From: Diphasiastrum complanatum
Lineage: Eukaryota > Streptophyta > Lycopodiopsida > Lycopodiales > Lycopodiaceae
Reading direction: 5' to 3'
NCBI GenBank assembly: GCA_029204225.1
Contig: CM055106.1
Location: forward strand, 19,726,149 to 19,790,148
DNA: 64,000 nucleotides
Under the pieces are notes generated by a model. The model searched no databases, was not told the DNA's origin, and saw nothing but the letters and a program-made list of their open reading frames with translations. The position numbers were made by a program, and so were the translations under genes. This document shows, piece by piece, positions 23,667-34,025 of the stretch (position 1 is its first letter; each line of letters starts with the position of its first letter).

Positions 23667-23669
<3 letters not shown>
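23198..23669 (+). repeat. 3' LTR of element B
   Basis: Matches the left LTR up to GGGTCTT; the expected last bases TACA are replaced by the GA microsatellite. TATATAA is at 23,475-23,481. Confidence 0.9.

Positions 23670-23748
<79 letters not shown>
23670..23748. repeat. (GA)n microsatellite at element B target
   Basis: 79 bp of pure GA abutting the right LTR of B. Together with the 13-bp GA run before the left LTR it shows that B inserted in a GA tract. Confidence 0.95.
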
Positions 23749-23750
<2 letters not shown>

Positions 23751-26150
23751 AATTCTTATAGAAGTTCAACCTCTTGACGGGTAAGTCACCTTTTGAGTTA
23801 CTACCTTGCCCATCTTTATCCCTATTTGTTGTAAGTTTTCTTATTTTACTTGTACCTTGCCCTGAAATAACTGAACTTGGGTTGTTAATATTGAAAAAAC
23901 CACTTCTTTTATTAGTATTTTGGAAATATTTATCTTGAATTGTGGAGAAGCGTTGGGTGGACTTTTCATCGGGAGACTGGTACCATCGAAAGATCCCCAG
24001 GGGAAGGGCCCATACTTCCCTTATGTGAGTGATTAGGATAACACTGCTTCCAATCCTAGGGGCTGTCCTAATTCACATGTACTCCCAGGTCAATGAGAGT
24101 TTCCAGGCTCTCAGACGTATGACCACAAAGAGATGAATAACTCCTCAATTTACTGTTTAGATTCTTCGTATCGAGAGAAATGCTAGGTATTGTATATCAG
24201 TGATACCGATCTAGATATCAAAGAGTGGTCTAATCTTGATGTAACCGGATCAGATGCATGGACAATAGTATCCAAAAGGGGTCTATCTAAAATTGTACAC
24301 ATATTCTAAGCCAACAGGCCATTGTGTCCCAGGAAGTCTGAGAGAGCCGTGTTCACGTTGTCTTTCAATAGGTAGAACTCCGACCTATGGTGATTCTAAG
24401 CATCTTGATATCTAAACTAAGAAACCTATAGTCACAGCTCTGCTACAATTCTCTTCTGCATTAAAGTTAGTGTTGACATCCTCAAAGTGAACTTGAAAGA
24501 TAGTCTCGTTACCAAAGGCACATTGCAGGGGAGTTCTGTCCCGCTCTACACCTATCCCCTCCAAAGCCTACAACTACTCAGTTTGCTTGAGTGAAGGTCA
24601 AACATTTCTATCCAGTTGATGTTTTGACGATCTATATAACCAATAAGGTGCTAGGCATGCATGTAGGCAAATTTTCTAGATTTAAGGCATTTAAAAGCTT
24701 TCTTCCATTCTTCACATTTAGATGACGTCTTTGATTTTGTCCACAACTCTATCTTGAAAAACCTAGATCCAATCTCCTTCACATGGTTATCTTGTTGTCA
24801 TTCAATTGATGATTCCCCTCCTGTAATAATTTTGACTGTCATTGAGTATTCTCGTAAAGATATCTTGGGTTTTGTCAAAGAGTCATAAGCGTAGAGTCCA
24901 TGAGTGTAAGGTCAAGGTCATGGTTCCTAGGTGTCTTTCAAGAAATGTCATTACCGGGCATGGTCATGTTGGATATCCATGCATATTACTGAAGTTTGCC
25001 TCATAGGCGGTATTTTCTCATGTCACTAGGCACATCTTCTAGTCCTCCAGGGTCATAGTAATAGGTCCAAGGTCTCTTATTGGCATATACTCCAGTTAAG
25101 TCAAAGGGGCGTATTTCAGTTCATAAAGTGGTTCATCAAGAACATCCCTTAGTCAAACGATATGTTACTTCTATAGAAGATAGGTGACAGGTGGCAATTC
25201 ATAGCATCAATGGTTTTTAGCACTTAAGATTCGAATTCACTATATATATATAATGCGTTGATAAAATTGAGTGCACTACTATTTTCCTCACAGTGTTTGG
25301 GAGACGACGCACCGTGCTTTCTAGGTGATAGCCTCAAAAATCGATCTCCCTATCATGCAGTAAGCCTTATACAAGCTGAAAGCACCTATAATTCTGTAAC
25401 CATTTAATTGAGCAACCCAGGTTCATAATTTAGATACCATGAGGTACACACCCAACATCACACTTGTAAGTAGTATCGATCATCGCTAACACATGCCAAC
25501 AAGAAAATGACGATTCCATAAACCAAAATGAGACTGAAGAAAGACATACCCCTAAGTATCTAGGGAGTCGACAACCTTAGGTCCAGTACTTGCTCTAGCC
25601 GTCACTTTTTTCAGTTGTACGTTGGATTAAGAACTTTGGGGCTCCTTTTTTTTTAGGGCCTCTTTTTTTTTTCCTTCAAAACAAAAGGGCCCCTCCTTCC
25701 CCCCCTCCCCCCTTCCCCCTTTTATGTCTCCTTCCTTCTTCTTCTTCTTCTTAGGTAATAGGGCCTCTTCACATGAGGCACCCGCCCCGTGATTGACGTA
25801 ACCAGTAGTGGGACGGGCCTCTACATTGCGCACGAGGATTCATCTTTGCATGTTATCCCCCCAAATCTTGATCATGCCACAATTTGGAATTTGAAAGAGG
25901 TGAATGACACTCATTGTTGCACCCCAATGTTTTTAATTGCCCAAAATGATTAGGCATTAGGCATTGATGGCAGGCCGACTCGGGGAGGCTGATGGAGTGT
26001 AGGCTAATGGAGTGTGGAGGTGAGGGAGTGTGGAAGCTCGACCTAGCAGATGGGATATTCTCGCGGGCCCAGGTGGAGCAACAAAGATCCTTGCCACCCC
26101 GTTCTTGACGTCAAGAAAGGTCGAGTTTTGCACATGCAAATAGGCCCTTA
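23749..26150. other. Unannotated stretch
   Basis: 2.4 kb with no coding motif I can support. A T- and C-rich low-complexity block lies at 25,640-25,752. Nothing resembling an LTR end or primer site is seen. Confidence 0.4.
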
Positions 26151-26498
26151 GTACTTACTCACTGCCTGGCCCGACCTCCTGCTCTTCGCTGGCCTTTCAC
26201 TCTCTTCTTCTTCTTCTTTGCTGGCTGCTGTTTGATCGGGCTCCTGTCTCGTGCACTTCTGGCCGCACTCCCTTCTTCACTCCTCTGCCTGCTCGCTCTA
26301 TTGCTCTTCTTGCTCGCTACCTAGCCTCGCTCCTTCACTCGCTGGCCCGATCTACACCTTCTTCGCTGTCTCTCTCCTCTCCTGGCCTTTCTATTGATAA
26401 GTTGATTTTTCTTCCTCTGTAAGCTTGTTCCATTTATCGCCAATCATTCTGCTGATCTCTTTTTCTCTATCGAGATATAGACCCTTCAGACTTTTGCG
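26151..26498 (+). other. CT-rich leader-like sequence
   Basis: Pyrimidine-rich sequence with many CTTC and CTCGCT blocks, ahead of the open frame at 26,499. It looks like a plant 5' leader but could be low-complexity sequence. Confidence 0.3.
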
Positions 26499-26771
26499 TT
26501 GCTATGTGAAAAAGTCATGTCCAACATAACCCCTCTTAGCTTTTCTGAGCCTACCAAAACTGTAACAAGGTACCCATGGTCAAACTTCCCATCAATAGCT
26601 CCATTTATCTTCTGTCCAAATGATGATGCAGGGTTAACTGATAATGCTCGAGATGGATCAGAGTGTCACCGCCTCTTTTTCTTCGGGATAGGCTCTGATC
26701 CTGCTGAAATTAATGACCTGCAATCGTTATCTGTTGCGCAGGGCTTGAAGATACAGGTTGCCGGTGCTTGA
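26499..26771 (+). CDS. Unidentified 90-residue ORF
   Basis: An open frame of 90 codons with balanced amino-acid composition, unlike the AT-driven frames around it. It has a Pro/Phe-rich middle (SNFPSIAPFIFCPNDDAG), then RDGSECHRLFFFGIGSDPAE and a short helical end QSLSVAQGLKIQV. It is preceded by a CT-rich leader-like stretch and followed by AT-rich sequence resembling a 3' end. No signal peptide or membrane helix is clear. I do not recognise a family. It could be a small gene, a last exon, or a retrocopy fragment. Confidence 0.3.
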   Translation: MLCEKVMSNITPLSFSEPTKTVTRYPWSNFPSIAPFIFCPNDDAGLTDNARDGSECHRLFFFGIGSDPAEINDLQSLSVAQGLKIQVAGA

Positions 26772-27381
26772 GCTCTAAGGAAGTAAACTTGTTCATAGTG
26801 GTGTAGCAAATTGGTGTAGTACTTCTGTAAAACAAAGAATGCAATGGTTGCTATACGAAAGAAGTGAAATATTGCCTTGATCTTAGCTTCTCAAACAATC
26901 AGCTCATATTCCAATGCACTCACTAGCTATTAAAGGAGCATCTCTCTTTTAAAAAGTAAAAATTATAAAGTTTTCTCTCACTAGTTGTCTCTTAAGCTGG
27001 ATCAATAGTCACTGGAAAATGCTTTCTTCTATAGAAATACGCAGCAAGGATGAAGCATGATCATCCCTAGCACATCATACTACAGCTATGAAACAGAGAG
27101 ATGCTCTGATAGATTGTGATTCATCTCTTCTATCAGAAATCCTTAAATGCTTGTGAATGTTTGAGATCACCTCTCCTTCAGTTTCTTCCCCTCTTCATTC
27201 CCACAAAAAGTTACCATATGCAATGCCATTTACTCACACATGTGTTTTACACCTCAAAACAAATGCACATCACATGTCCGAAATTGGCATGAGGAGTGAT
27301 ATAGGACAGATGTCCCATTTTCATACGCTCTAAACACATCTGTTCAGAGCCATAGCGCAGGGTTGAAGGGCCAATTACGCC
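26772..27381. other. Unannotated stretch
   Basis: AT-rich, no coding motif. Confidence 0.4.
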
Positions 27382-27506
27382 CGGTAGGCCATGAGCAGGC
27401 CTGCTACCATGTAAAAGCAACCTTCAACGCACTTTGCCGCAGGGCGGCTCAGTGCGTGAAGGCTGCTTGTTATAGAGGGTAGCGGGCCTGCTCACGCACG
27501 CTACCT
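27382..27506. repeat. Foldback of about 60-bp arms
   Basis: The left arm (27,382-27,440) and right arm (27,441-27,506) are imperfect reverse complements with almost no loop. Matching blocks include GAGCAGGCCTGCTACC against GGTAGCGGGCCTGCTC, and AACGCACTTTGCCGC against GCGGCTCAGTGCGT. It is GC-rich in an AT-rich neighbourhood. It may be a small foldback transposon or a hairpin-forming transcript locus. Confidence 0.75.
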
Positions 27507-28406
27507 AGTTCAAAGACTGTCTATATCCAAGACAATTACACACTCGTTGGCGCAATTGACAAGCAAACAACATCATCTACCTAGCTCCTTCTTGAGATCA
27601 ACTTGTGCAAGCAAAACCTTTCACCTTCGAACCCATATTGAACTCAAACATCTCTCTCTTATGCAATGGGTTTTCCAAAAAGTTTTGCCCACAAAAAAAT
27701 GGAGGCCATGCTAAAAATTATCCCTCTTCTCACACAATGGCTCTCATATAAAAGACAGGACTTCACAACCATTTTCCCACACAAAAGAGAGAAAACCATG
27801 GCTCTCATTTCATAAAGTAAAATAGAAACATTCCCCATACCAAGGATCTAAAACCAAAAGATGGACAAGGGTTAGGTTTAAATTCATAAGAAGATAAAAA
27901 AGAGAGGAGAGTGTGTCAACAGAATTCAGGAGTCTAATGCTTGTTCCTCACCTCTTTTTATAGGGGTGGTTAAAAAGTTTTCCTTCATTTTGCCATTGTG
28001 CCACCCTTCACACTTGGTTTTTTAACTTCATGTACTCCCGGCCATGTGTCTTGGATTTTGTGGATTCCTTTCCCTTTTTGTCTTGTCAACTTTTTCTCCT
28101 CTCATGATGACCTCCTTTTTCACTTTTTCCTTTCCATAATTGTCACTATATTCTCCACTGAACCCATGACAAGGTGTATTATGTCACCGATTGCCCATAA
28201 CTGTTCATGATGGTCAACCACTGAAAGGTTGACACTTCATGAGCTACAGCACATGTGCCTATTACGGAAGGTCCCTGAAGGGCTAGCAAGCCATGATACT
28301 CCATTCATTACTGTACCCATCCAATAGTTCTTTGAAATTTCATGAATAGTGAAGTTTTGATGCCATTTCCCAATTTCTCCTCGAAAACTTTGTTAATGCT
28401 AAAGTT
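27507..28406. other. Unannotated stretch
   Basis: Mostly AT-rich sequence with no domain recognised in any frame. Confidence 0.4.
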
Positions 28407-28432
28407 GGGGGGGGGGGGGGGGGGGGGGGGGG
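28407..28432. repeat. 26-base guanine run
   Basis: An uninterrupted run of 26 G. It creates artificial polyproline frames on the minus strand. Confidence 0.95.
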
Positions 28433-28639
28433 CTTCATGGCCTTGACTTGTAATTTCCATTTGTCGGTCCTTGTAGCCAATAAATACCATGATACTGCAT
28501 TTTTGTCTCGCAAATTACCACACTTATGTGTCCATATTTTTGATTTTTTGATTTTCAGTGTTTGACTCATGTTTGATTTTTCAGTACTTTTTGAATAATT
28601 ATTAATTACCGTCATATTGATTCATCTGGGTGCTTTTGT

Positions 28640-29457
28640 TGCTGACAGCTCAAGTGGTACGATTTTAGATATTCAAGTTGTCGATGACAAGCTAGAGCAA
28701 CCTTGGACCAAGTATGTTCATTTACAATATCTACAGGGAGGAAATGGTTCTTGGAAATAAGCAATTTACTAGTTATAGTCATTTCACCAGGCTATGGAAA
28801 CACTATTTTAACAACATATTTATTCCAAGGAAGGTTAGGATGGGAGTATGTACTATATGTGCATTGCTCAAAGTACAAAGGCAAAATGCAAAGTCGAGTA
28901 TAGATAAAGGTACTGATAGTAAACCTCTTGCATAGTTTTATTATTAAAATTTCTCTAATTACTTTGTAATAACTTTTGAAATTTTTTAATATATAGGTAA
29001 GGTGAATGAAGTTCAAGCACTCCAGGCCTGTGTCTTCTTGACCTATCCAAATGTTCATAATGATCCTAACATGACAATTACAATTTTGCATTATATAATC
29101 ACAAACTGAGAAGGTGATTTGTCCCAACAAGTACTGTATTTGCAACCTGACAATACGGCTAGAGAAAATAAAAATCAAAAGTTGCTCGCTTATCTTAGTA
29201 TGTTGGTGGAGAAGGAAATATTCAAAAAAATAAAAGTTGGATTTCTTCTTGTGGGTCATATGCATGACCATATTGATCAGATGTTTAGCGTGTTCTTGAA
29301 AAGACATCCTCGTGAAGATGCATTCACTTTATCAAAAATGATATCTATTATTGAAGGAGCTTATACTCCTCATCCCATTATTGTTCACCTGAAGCAAACG
29401 TTTAATTTTAGAAGTTTTGTGCAAGGCTTGTCTTTTGAAGAAAAATGCATTTAAAAC
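28640..29457 (+). pseudogene. DUF7869-type transposon protein, front part
   Basis: Plus-strand relic. Seen: FTRLWKHYFNNIFIPRKVRM followed by a CTIC pair (28,774-28,860), then a likely intron (28,913-28,996, GT to AG), then LYLQPDNTARENKNQ, LVEKEIFKKIKVGFLLVGHMHDHIDQMF and FLKRHPREDAF (29,140-29,325). The paired motifs DN.AREN.N and GH.HD.IDQ match what I recall of DUF7869 proteins, which look like RNase H-fold (DDE-type) enzymes of a poorly studied transposon group. A TGA at about 29,108 and missing sequence before the first motif show decay. The back part of such a protein is at 37,644-38,632 on the other strand. Confidence 0.6.
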
Positions 29458-29538
29458 ATCGTCTCAATTAATTTTGGACTTTCTCAAAATCCATTTTCAA
29501 AAATGGACAAGAGAATTTCAAGATGTTAATTAATTATC

Positions 29539-30748
29539 TGTGACCTCTACGGTCCCTAATGTGGTTCCTCTATGGTCCTCTGCGACCTCTGCAGTCCTCT
29601 ACGGTCCTCTACGACCTCTGCAACCTCTACGGTCCCTAATGTGGTCCCTCTGCGGTCCTCTGCAGTCCTCCCGCCGCCAACAAGGGCTTGAACTTGGGAC
29701 CAAAGAAACTTTGGATGCCAAGCTAACCAATTGAGCCAACCCTGTTGGACAAAAGAAAGGTTTATGCATCTTGGTTTCCAAGGGGGAGAAGGGCTTGAAA
29801 CCGAGACCGAAAAAGCTTTTGATGCCAACTAGCCGGCAGTCCTCTGCGACCCTTTGCGGTCCTCTACGACCTATGTGGTCCCTCTATGGTCCTCTGCGGT
29901 CCTCCCGCCACGGCGGGAGGTTCTGAGTTCTACGGTCCCTCTGTGGTCTTCTGTGACCTTAGTGGTCCTCTGTGACCTCTGTGGTCTCTAATGTGGTCCC
30001 TCTGTGCTCCTCTACAGTCCTCTTGCCACGACAAGAGGTTCTGAGTTCTACGATCCTCTACGGTCCTCTACGACCTCTACGGTCATCTGCGACCTCTACG
30101 ATCTCTATGGTCCTCTGCAGTCCCTAATGCGGTCCCTTTGTGGTCCTCTGCGGTCCTCTATGGTCCTCTACGGTCCTCCCGCTGTGGCGGGAGGTTCTGA
30201 ATTCTATGGTCCTCTGCGGTCCCTCTATGGTCCTTTGTAGTCCTCTACGACATATGCGACCTTTGTGGTCCTCTACGACCTCTGCAACCTCTGTGACCTC
30301 TGAGACCTCTGTGGTCCTCTAAGACCTCTGCGATCCTCTGCGACCTCTACGGTCTCTGCGGTCCTCTGCGGTCCTCTGCAACCTCTACGGTCCTCTGTGA
30401 CCTCTGTTGTCCTCTGAGACCTCTGCGGTCCTCTGCGACCTCTGCGGTCCCTAATGTAGTCCCTATGTGGTCCTCTATGGTCCTCTGCGGTCCTCCCACC
30501 ACGGCGGGAGGTTATGAGTTCTATGGTCCCTATGTGGTCCTCTGCGACATCTACAACCTCTACGGTCCTCTGCGACCTCTTTGGTCCTATGTGGTCCTCT
30601 ACGACCCCTTCGGTCCTCTGCAGTCGACCTCTATGGACCTCTGAGACCTCTGCGGTCTTCTGCAACCTCTACGACTTTTGAGACCTTTGCGGTCTTCTGC
30701 GACCTCTACGGTTCTATGAGACCTCTACGGTCATCTGTGACCTCTGCG
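29539..30748. repeat. CCTCTRYGRY short-unit repeat array
   Basis: About 1.2 kb made of degenerate 10-13 bp units such as CCTCTGCGGT, CCTCTACGAC and CCTCTGCAAC in irregular order, with a longer recurrent module that contains a hairpin (CCTCCCGCC...GGCGGGAGG) followed by TTCTGAGTTCTA. The module recurs at 29,901, 30,019, 30,175 and 30,492. A SINE-like insert interrupts the array at about 29,684-29,845. The right edge abuts the LTR of element D, so D may have inserted at the array end. Open frames across it reflect absence of stops in the unit and are not genes. Confidence 0.9.
29684..29845 (-). repeat. Two tRNA-like heads (dimeric SINE candidate)
   Basis: On the minus strand two tRNA-like segments lie head to tail. 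The first (about 29,842 down to 29,785) has GCCGGCTAGTTGGCATC as an A-box-like part and GGTTTCAAGCCC as a B box, then CTCCCCCTTGGAAACCAAG. The second (29,742 to 29,684) has TGGCTCAATTGGTTAGC and AAGTTCAAGCCC. Pol III A and B boxes in this spacing are typical of tRNA-derived SINEs. No complete cloverleaf is possible for either. A poly-A or simple tail is not clear. Confidence 0.5.
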
Positions 30749-30749
30749 G

Positions 30750-31107
30750 TGTAATAGATCCTAACACCACAGTAGGGCAAACACTAACTGATCCACCCAA
30801 CCTTGCCTACTCCCTGATATAGAGTAAGCCCCTCCTAGCCCAGTGTGAGGACTGGTAGCATGGAACTGCCAAGTGTCGGCCACGTGTCACTGACGTGGCC
30901 GATTGCACATCGAGACCCAACTGGGGGCCCTATCCTGCTGACAGAGTCCCTAGGTTGTGTTAGGCCTGCCATGGCTATGGACCGTGCTGGGGCACACTAC
31001 TCACACTGTCTTGCCCTGTTGGTCGTGTACGTTGGACACAACCCTGACTATGGTATCTGACCTATCTGTGTTCTCTAGGGTTCGGCACTGGTTATAAGCT
31101 CGTAACA
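30750..31107 (-). repeat. 3' LTR of element D
   Basis: 358-bp LTR, homologous along its length to the LTR at 1427-1788. It starts TGTTACGAGC on the minus strand at 31,107. The outer end at 30,750 abuts the CCTCT repeat array. Confidence 0.85.
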
Positions 31108-31121
31108 CTCCCTCCCCCTTT
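31108..31121 (-). promoter_or_regulatory. Polypurine tract of element D
   Basis: The minus strand reads AAAGGGGGAGGGAG just before the LTR, the same tract as element A. Confidence 0.8.
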
Positions 31122-31129
31122 TGAACCCT

Positions 31130-32061
31130 CTTGGTCCTCTAAGACAAAGTCTGGAAAAATCTTGCTAAGGACACTGTCTCTTTCCCAAGTGGCATTCTCA
31201 ACAGGCTGATCATTTCACTTAATCAGATATTCTCGGTATAGAGTATGACGAGTCTGCATCTCTCTACTATCAAGAATCTCCTCTGGTTCATGTGGAGGTT
31301 GCTGAGGATCCAATGGGAGAACTAGAACACTGTCCCCTACTAGATTTTTTGATCTGGTTAAGGCTTTTCGTAACTGACTTACATGAAAGACTAGAAAAAT
31401 CTTACTACTGTGTGGGATTTCTAGTTCATAGGTGACCTCGCCTAGTCTCCTACTGTGGTAAAGGGACCACGATACCTTGGAGACAACTTAACACACACTC
31501 CTGATTTGAGGGTTTTAGAGTCAACTGGAACTCTCAAGTAGACTTTCTCACCAGTGGAGAACTGCACATCCCGTCTATGTGGATCTGCATAATGTCTAAC
31601 TCTGGAGCTCTAATGGTTGTTTTGGTCGGAATGAAATGAGCCATTTTGGTCAGACGGTCAATTGTGGCCCATATAGCATCATTACCCTTTTGGGTTTTGG
31701 GCAGGCCTACTATAAAATTCATGGAGACACTCTCCCATTTACCAGCTGGTATTTCTAAGGGTTGCAACAACCCTCTTGCCTTTAAACGCTCTGCTTTGTT
31801 TACTTGACATTTCTGGCAACTGGTTACATACTGGTGGACGTCCTTTTTCATATTGGGCCAGAAAAATTGCCTACGAAGAAGCTCATAGGTCTTCTGTATG
31901 CCTGGGTGTCCCGCACTAGGATTGTCATGACATTCATATAGGACCTGCTGCCTATAATCCTCTGAATTGGGGACACATACTCTATCTCTATAAAGCAAGT
32001 ACTCATCCTGAATGGAATACTGTTTCCATTTGAATCCTTGAGTCAACTGACCCTCAACCAC
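31130..32061 (-). pseudogene. Integrase with chromodomain, core deleted
   Basis: From the N-terminus: the HHCC zinc-binding domain is intact (HDNPSAGHPG, then SCQKCQVNK); the core begins WESVSMNFIVGLP, where the first catalytic Asp has become Asn. After TTIRAPEL the core breaks off and fuses to the C-terminal part beginning YADPHRRDVQFSTGEKVYL, so the second Asp and the Glu are gone. It then runs through SPRYRGPFT (GPY/F module) and ends with a chromodomain (EEILDSREMQ, YREYLIK-stop-NDQPVENATWE), the stop being TGA for Trp. Integrase would insert the cDNA and the chromodomain would direct it; this copy cannot catalyse. Confidence 0.85.
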
Positions 32062-32287
32062 TGGGGTGTGCTTGGGTAATACAGGCTCAGAATCCTCAAC
32101 GTCATCTGAAGACGTATACTCGGACTCATCATCATCCTCAACGGAAGCTGCTATATTCTTGGATGAACTGGCACCAGCCCCGGGAACTGGTTTTGGAGTC
32201 TATAACTGTCTGCTCTGGACTGAGTTCCAGATAGTAGAGAAGAATGCATCATGCTGGCACTTCCCTCTCAAGGACTCGAGTAACTCA
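32062..32287 (-). other. Spacer between RNase H and integrase in element D
   Basis: Degraded connection region of pol. The minus strand is acidic (Glu/Asp-rich near 32,100-32,150), which is common between RNase H and integrase in these elements. No separate gene is seen. Confidence 0.5.
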
Positions 32288-32740
32288 TTATGAATGTGAG
32301 TAAAACTCAGCTTGTTTATCATATGTAGGCATTCTGCTAAGGGAATCTGCTACTATATTGAATTTCTCCCGTCTATATCTGATAGACATATCAAACTCTT
32401 GCATCAACTCTGCCCAACGAGCTTTCCAACCTCTAAGCTCAGGCTTATTGCAAAGGTATCTGAGACTTTCATGGTCTGTAAGGACCTCAAACTTGGCACC
32501 ATACAAATAATGCCTCCAAGTCTTAAGGGCATGGACTATAGAAAAGAGTTTCTTTTCATAGGCACTGGACCTAGTCTGAGCTGGCTCAAGTTTTTTACTC
32601 TCGAACGCAACTGGTTGTCCACTCTGGGTTAGCACAGCACCAATTGCAAAGTCGCTAGCATCTGATTTGACCACAAATGGCTGATTGGGGTCGACGACTT
32701 TTAGAACTGGTGTTGTAGCTAAGGCTGTTTTGAGAGCATC
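32288..32740 (-). pseudogene. Ty3/gypsy RNase H of element D
   Basis: The RNase H domain is largely open. Catalytic residues are visible: Asp in KSDASDFAIGAVL, Glu in AYEKKLFSIVHAL, Asp in LTDHESLRYL, and the late Asp in VADSLSRMP. It removes the RNA template after reverse transcription. The N-terminal edge joins RT through a short disrupted stretch near 32,740 (a TAG at about 32,754). Confidence 0.85.
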
Positions 32741-32752
32741 AAAGCTCTCCTG

Positions 32753-33671
32753 CTATGCGGACTCCCAAATGAACTCCTTTCCCTTCCCCTTAAGAAGATT
32801 TGTCATGGGAACTGCTATCTGAGCATATTTCTTGACAAATCGTTTGTAATATCCCGCCAAACCAAGAAAGATCTGAAGTTCTAAAATATTCTGAGGTCTC
32901 AGCCAACTGAGTATGGCTTTAACCTTATTCGGGTCCATCTTAATCCCATCTGACGAGATAATGTGACCCAAATATGCTACTTTTTCAACGAAGAATTCAC
33001 ACTTGGATTGTTTAGCATAAAGCCTATGCTTTCTGAGCAGTCGAAACACCTTTCTGAGGTGTTTTAGATGCTCCTTCCTCGTTTTGTTGTAGACGAGGAT
33101 GTCATCTAAAAATATGACTACAAACTTACCCAAGTATGTTCTGAGGACACTGTTCATCAAGGTCATAAAGGTAGCTGGAGCATTTGAGAGCCCAAATGGC
33201 ATCACCTTAAACTCATACTGACCGTGACGAGTCCTAAAAGCTGTTTTCGAGACATCTTCCGACTTTATATGGACTTATTGATATCCCGATCTGAGGTCTA
33301 TTTTACTAAAAAAACTTAGTCCCGTTGGGTTGATCAAACAACTCGTCTGCCCGAGGCATAGGGTACTTATTCTTAATTGTGACTTTATTGAGGGCTTTGT
33401 AATCTACGCAAAGACGCATAGACCCCTCTTTCTTTTTCACCAATAGGACTGGTGAGGCCCACAGTGAACTACTGGTTTGAATTTGGCCTTTTCCAAGATA
33501 ATCTGTTAACTGCCTAGTTATTTTTTCATCCTCTGTTCGACTGACCCGATACAGAGGTTTAGAAACGGGTGTTGTATCTGGTACTAGGTTTATTACATGA
33601 TCTACCTCTCTGCTAGGTGGTAAACCATGTGGCAAATCTTCAAGAAAAACATCTTTAAATTTAGACAACAA
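32753..33671 (-). pseudogene. Ty3/gypsy reverse transcriptase of element D
   Basis: Blocks in order: [44 protein letters not shown]-like [16 protein letters not shown], then [12 protein letters not shown] across a one-base frameshift in a poly-A run (about 33,305) with a TAA for Gln (about 33,275), then [17 protein letters not shown], the catalytic [11 protein letters not shown] (YXDD box), and [16 protein letters not shown]. It copies element RNA into DNA. It is the best preserved RT in the window but frameshifted. Confidence 0.9.
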
Positions 33672-34025
33672 AGTTTCTAATTTACTGATTTTCTGCTGTA
33701 TAGAACTAGAAATAGAAACTTCAGGAATAAACTGAAAGTCACATAAGAATACCTGATGGTCTTCGTCTCTGATTAGCTAACAGAGCTCTGAACTGCAAAC
33801 CATAGGACTGTTGGGAACATCATGCTCCCCATGCAACTAGATCTCTTGGCCTTTATGCTGAAAGTTGAGGGTGTTCTCCTAATAGTTTCTGTGGGGGGAA
33901 GGTCCTAAATTGTAGAGCCAATCTCTCCCGATAACAATATCTGTGTGATCTAGGTGCATTATCTAAAAGTTTATTTCATCTTAGTACCCCTGAATACCAA
34001 GATTCAAATTACTAATCATAGTTTT

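Larger units (their letters stand above)
6762..23669 (+). mobile_element. Element B: LTR element without coding (host of nested C)
   Basis: An LTR retrotransposon with LTRs at 6762-7239 and 23,198-23,669, a PBS and a polypurine tract. Removing the nested element C and one copy of its target duplication leaves about 6.9 kb. The internal region (7240-11,473 and 21,442-23,197) is AT-rich and shows no Gag, protease, RT or integrase motif in any frame, so it is either a large non-autonomous derivative (LARD-like) or an old copy decayed beyond recognition. It inserted into a GA microsatellite: GAGAG precedes the left LTR, and a 79-bp GA tract follows the right LTR. A related LTR starts at 63,452. 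Confidence 0.85.

Noticed and set aside
25627-25833. Lys/Glu-rich minus-strand frame
   Set aside because: It arises from a T- and C-rich low-complexity block.
28308-28615. Polyproline frames on the minus strand
   Set aside because: They come from the 26-base G run.
29684-29742. A functional tRNA gene on the minus strand
   Set aside because: A and B boxes are present, but anticodon and acceptor stems do not form a standard cloverleaf, and a second similar head lies next to it, so a SINE is more likely.
29540-30665. Long open frames on both strands of the CCTCT array
   Set aside because: The repeat unit simply lacks stop codons; the frames share no domain and change with the repeat.
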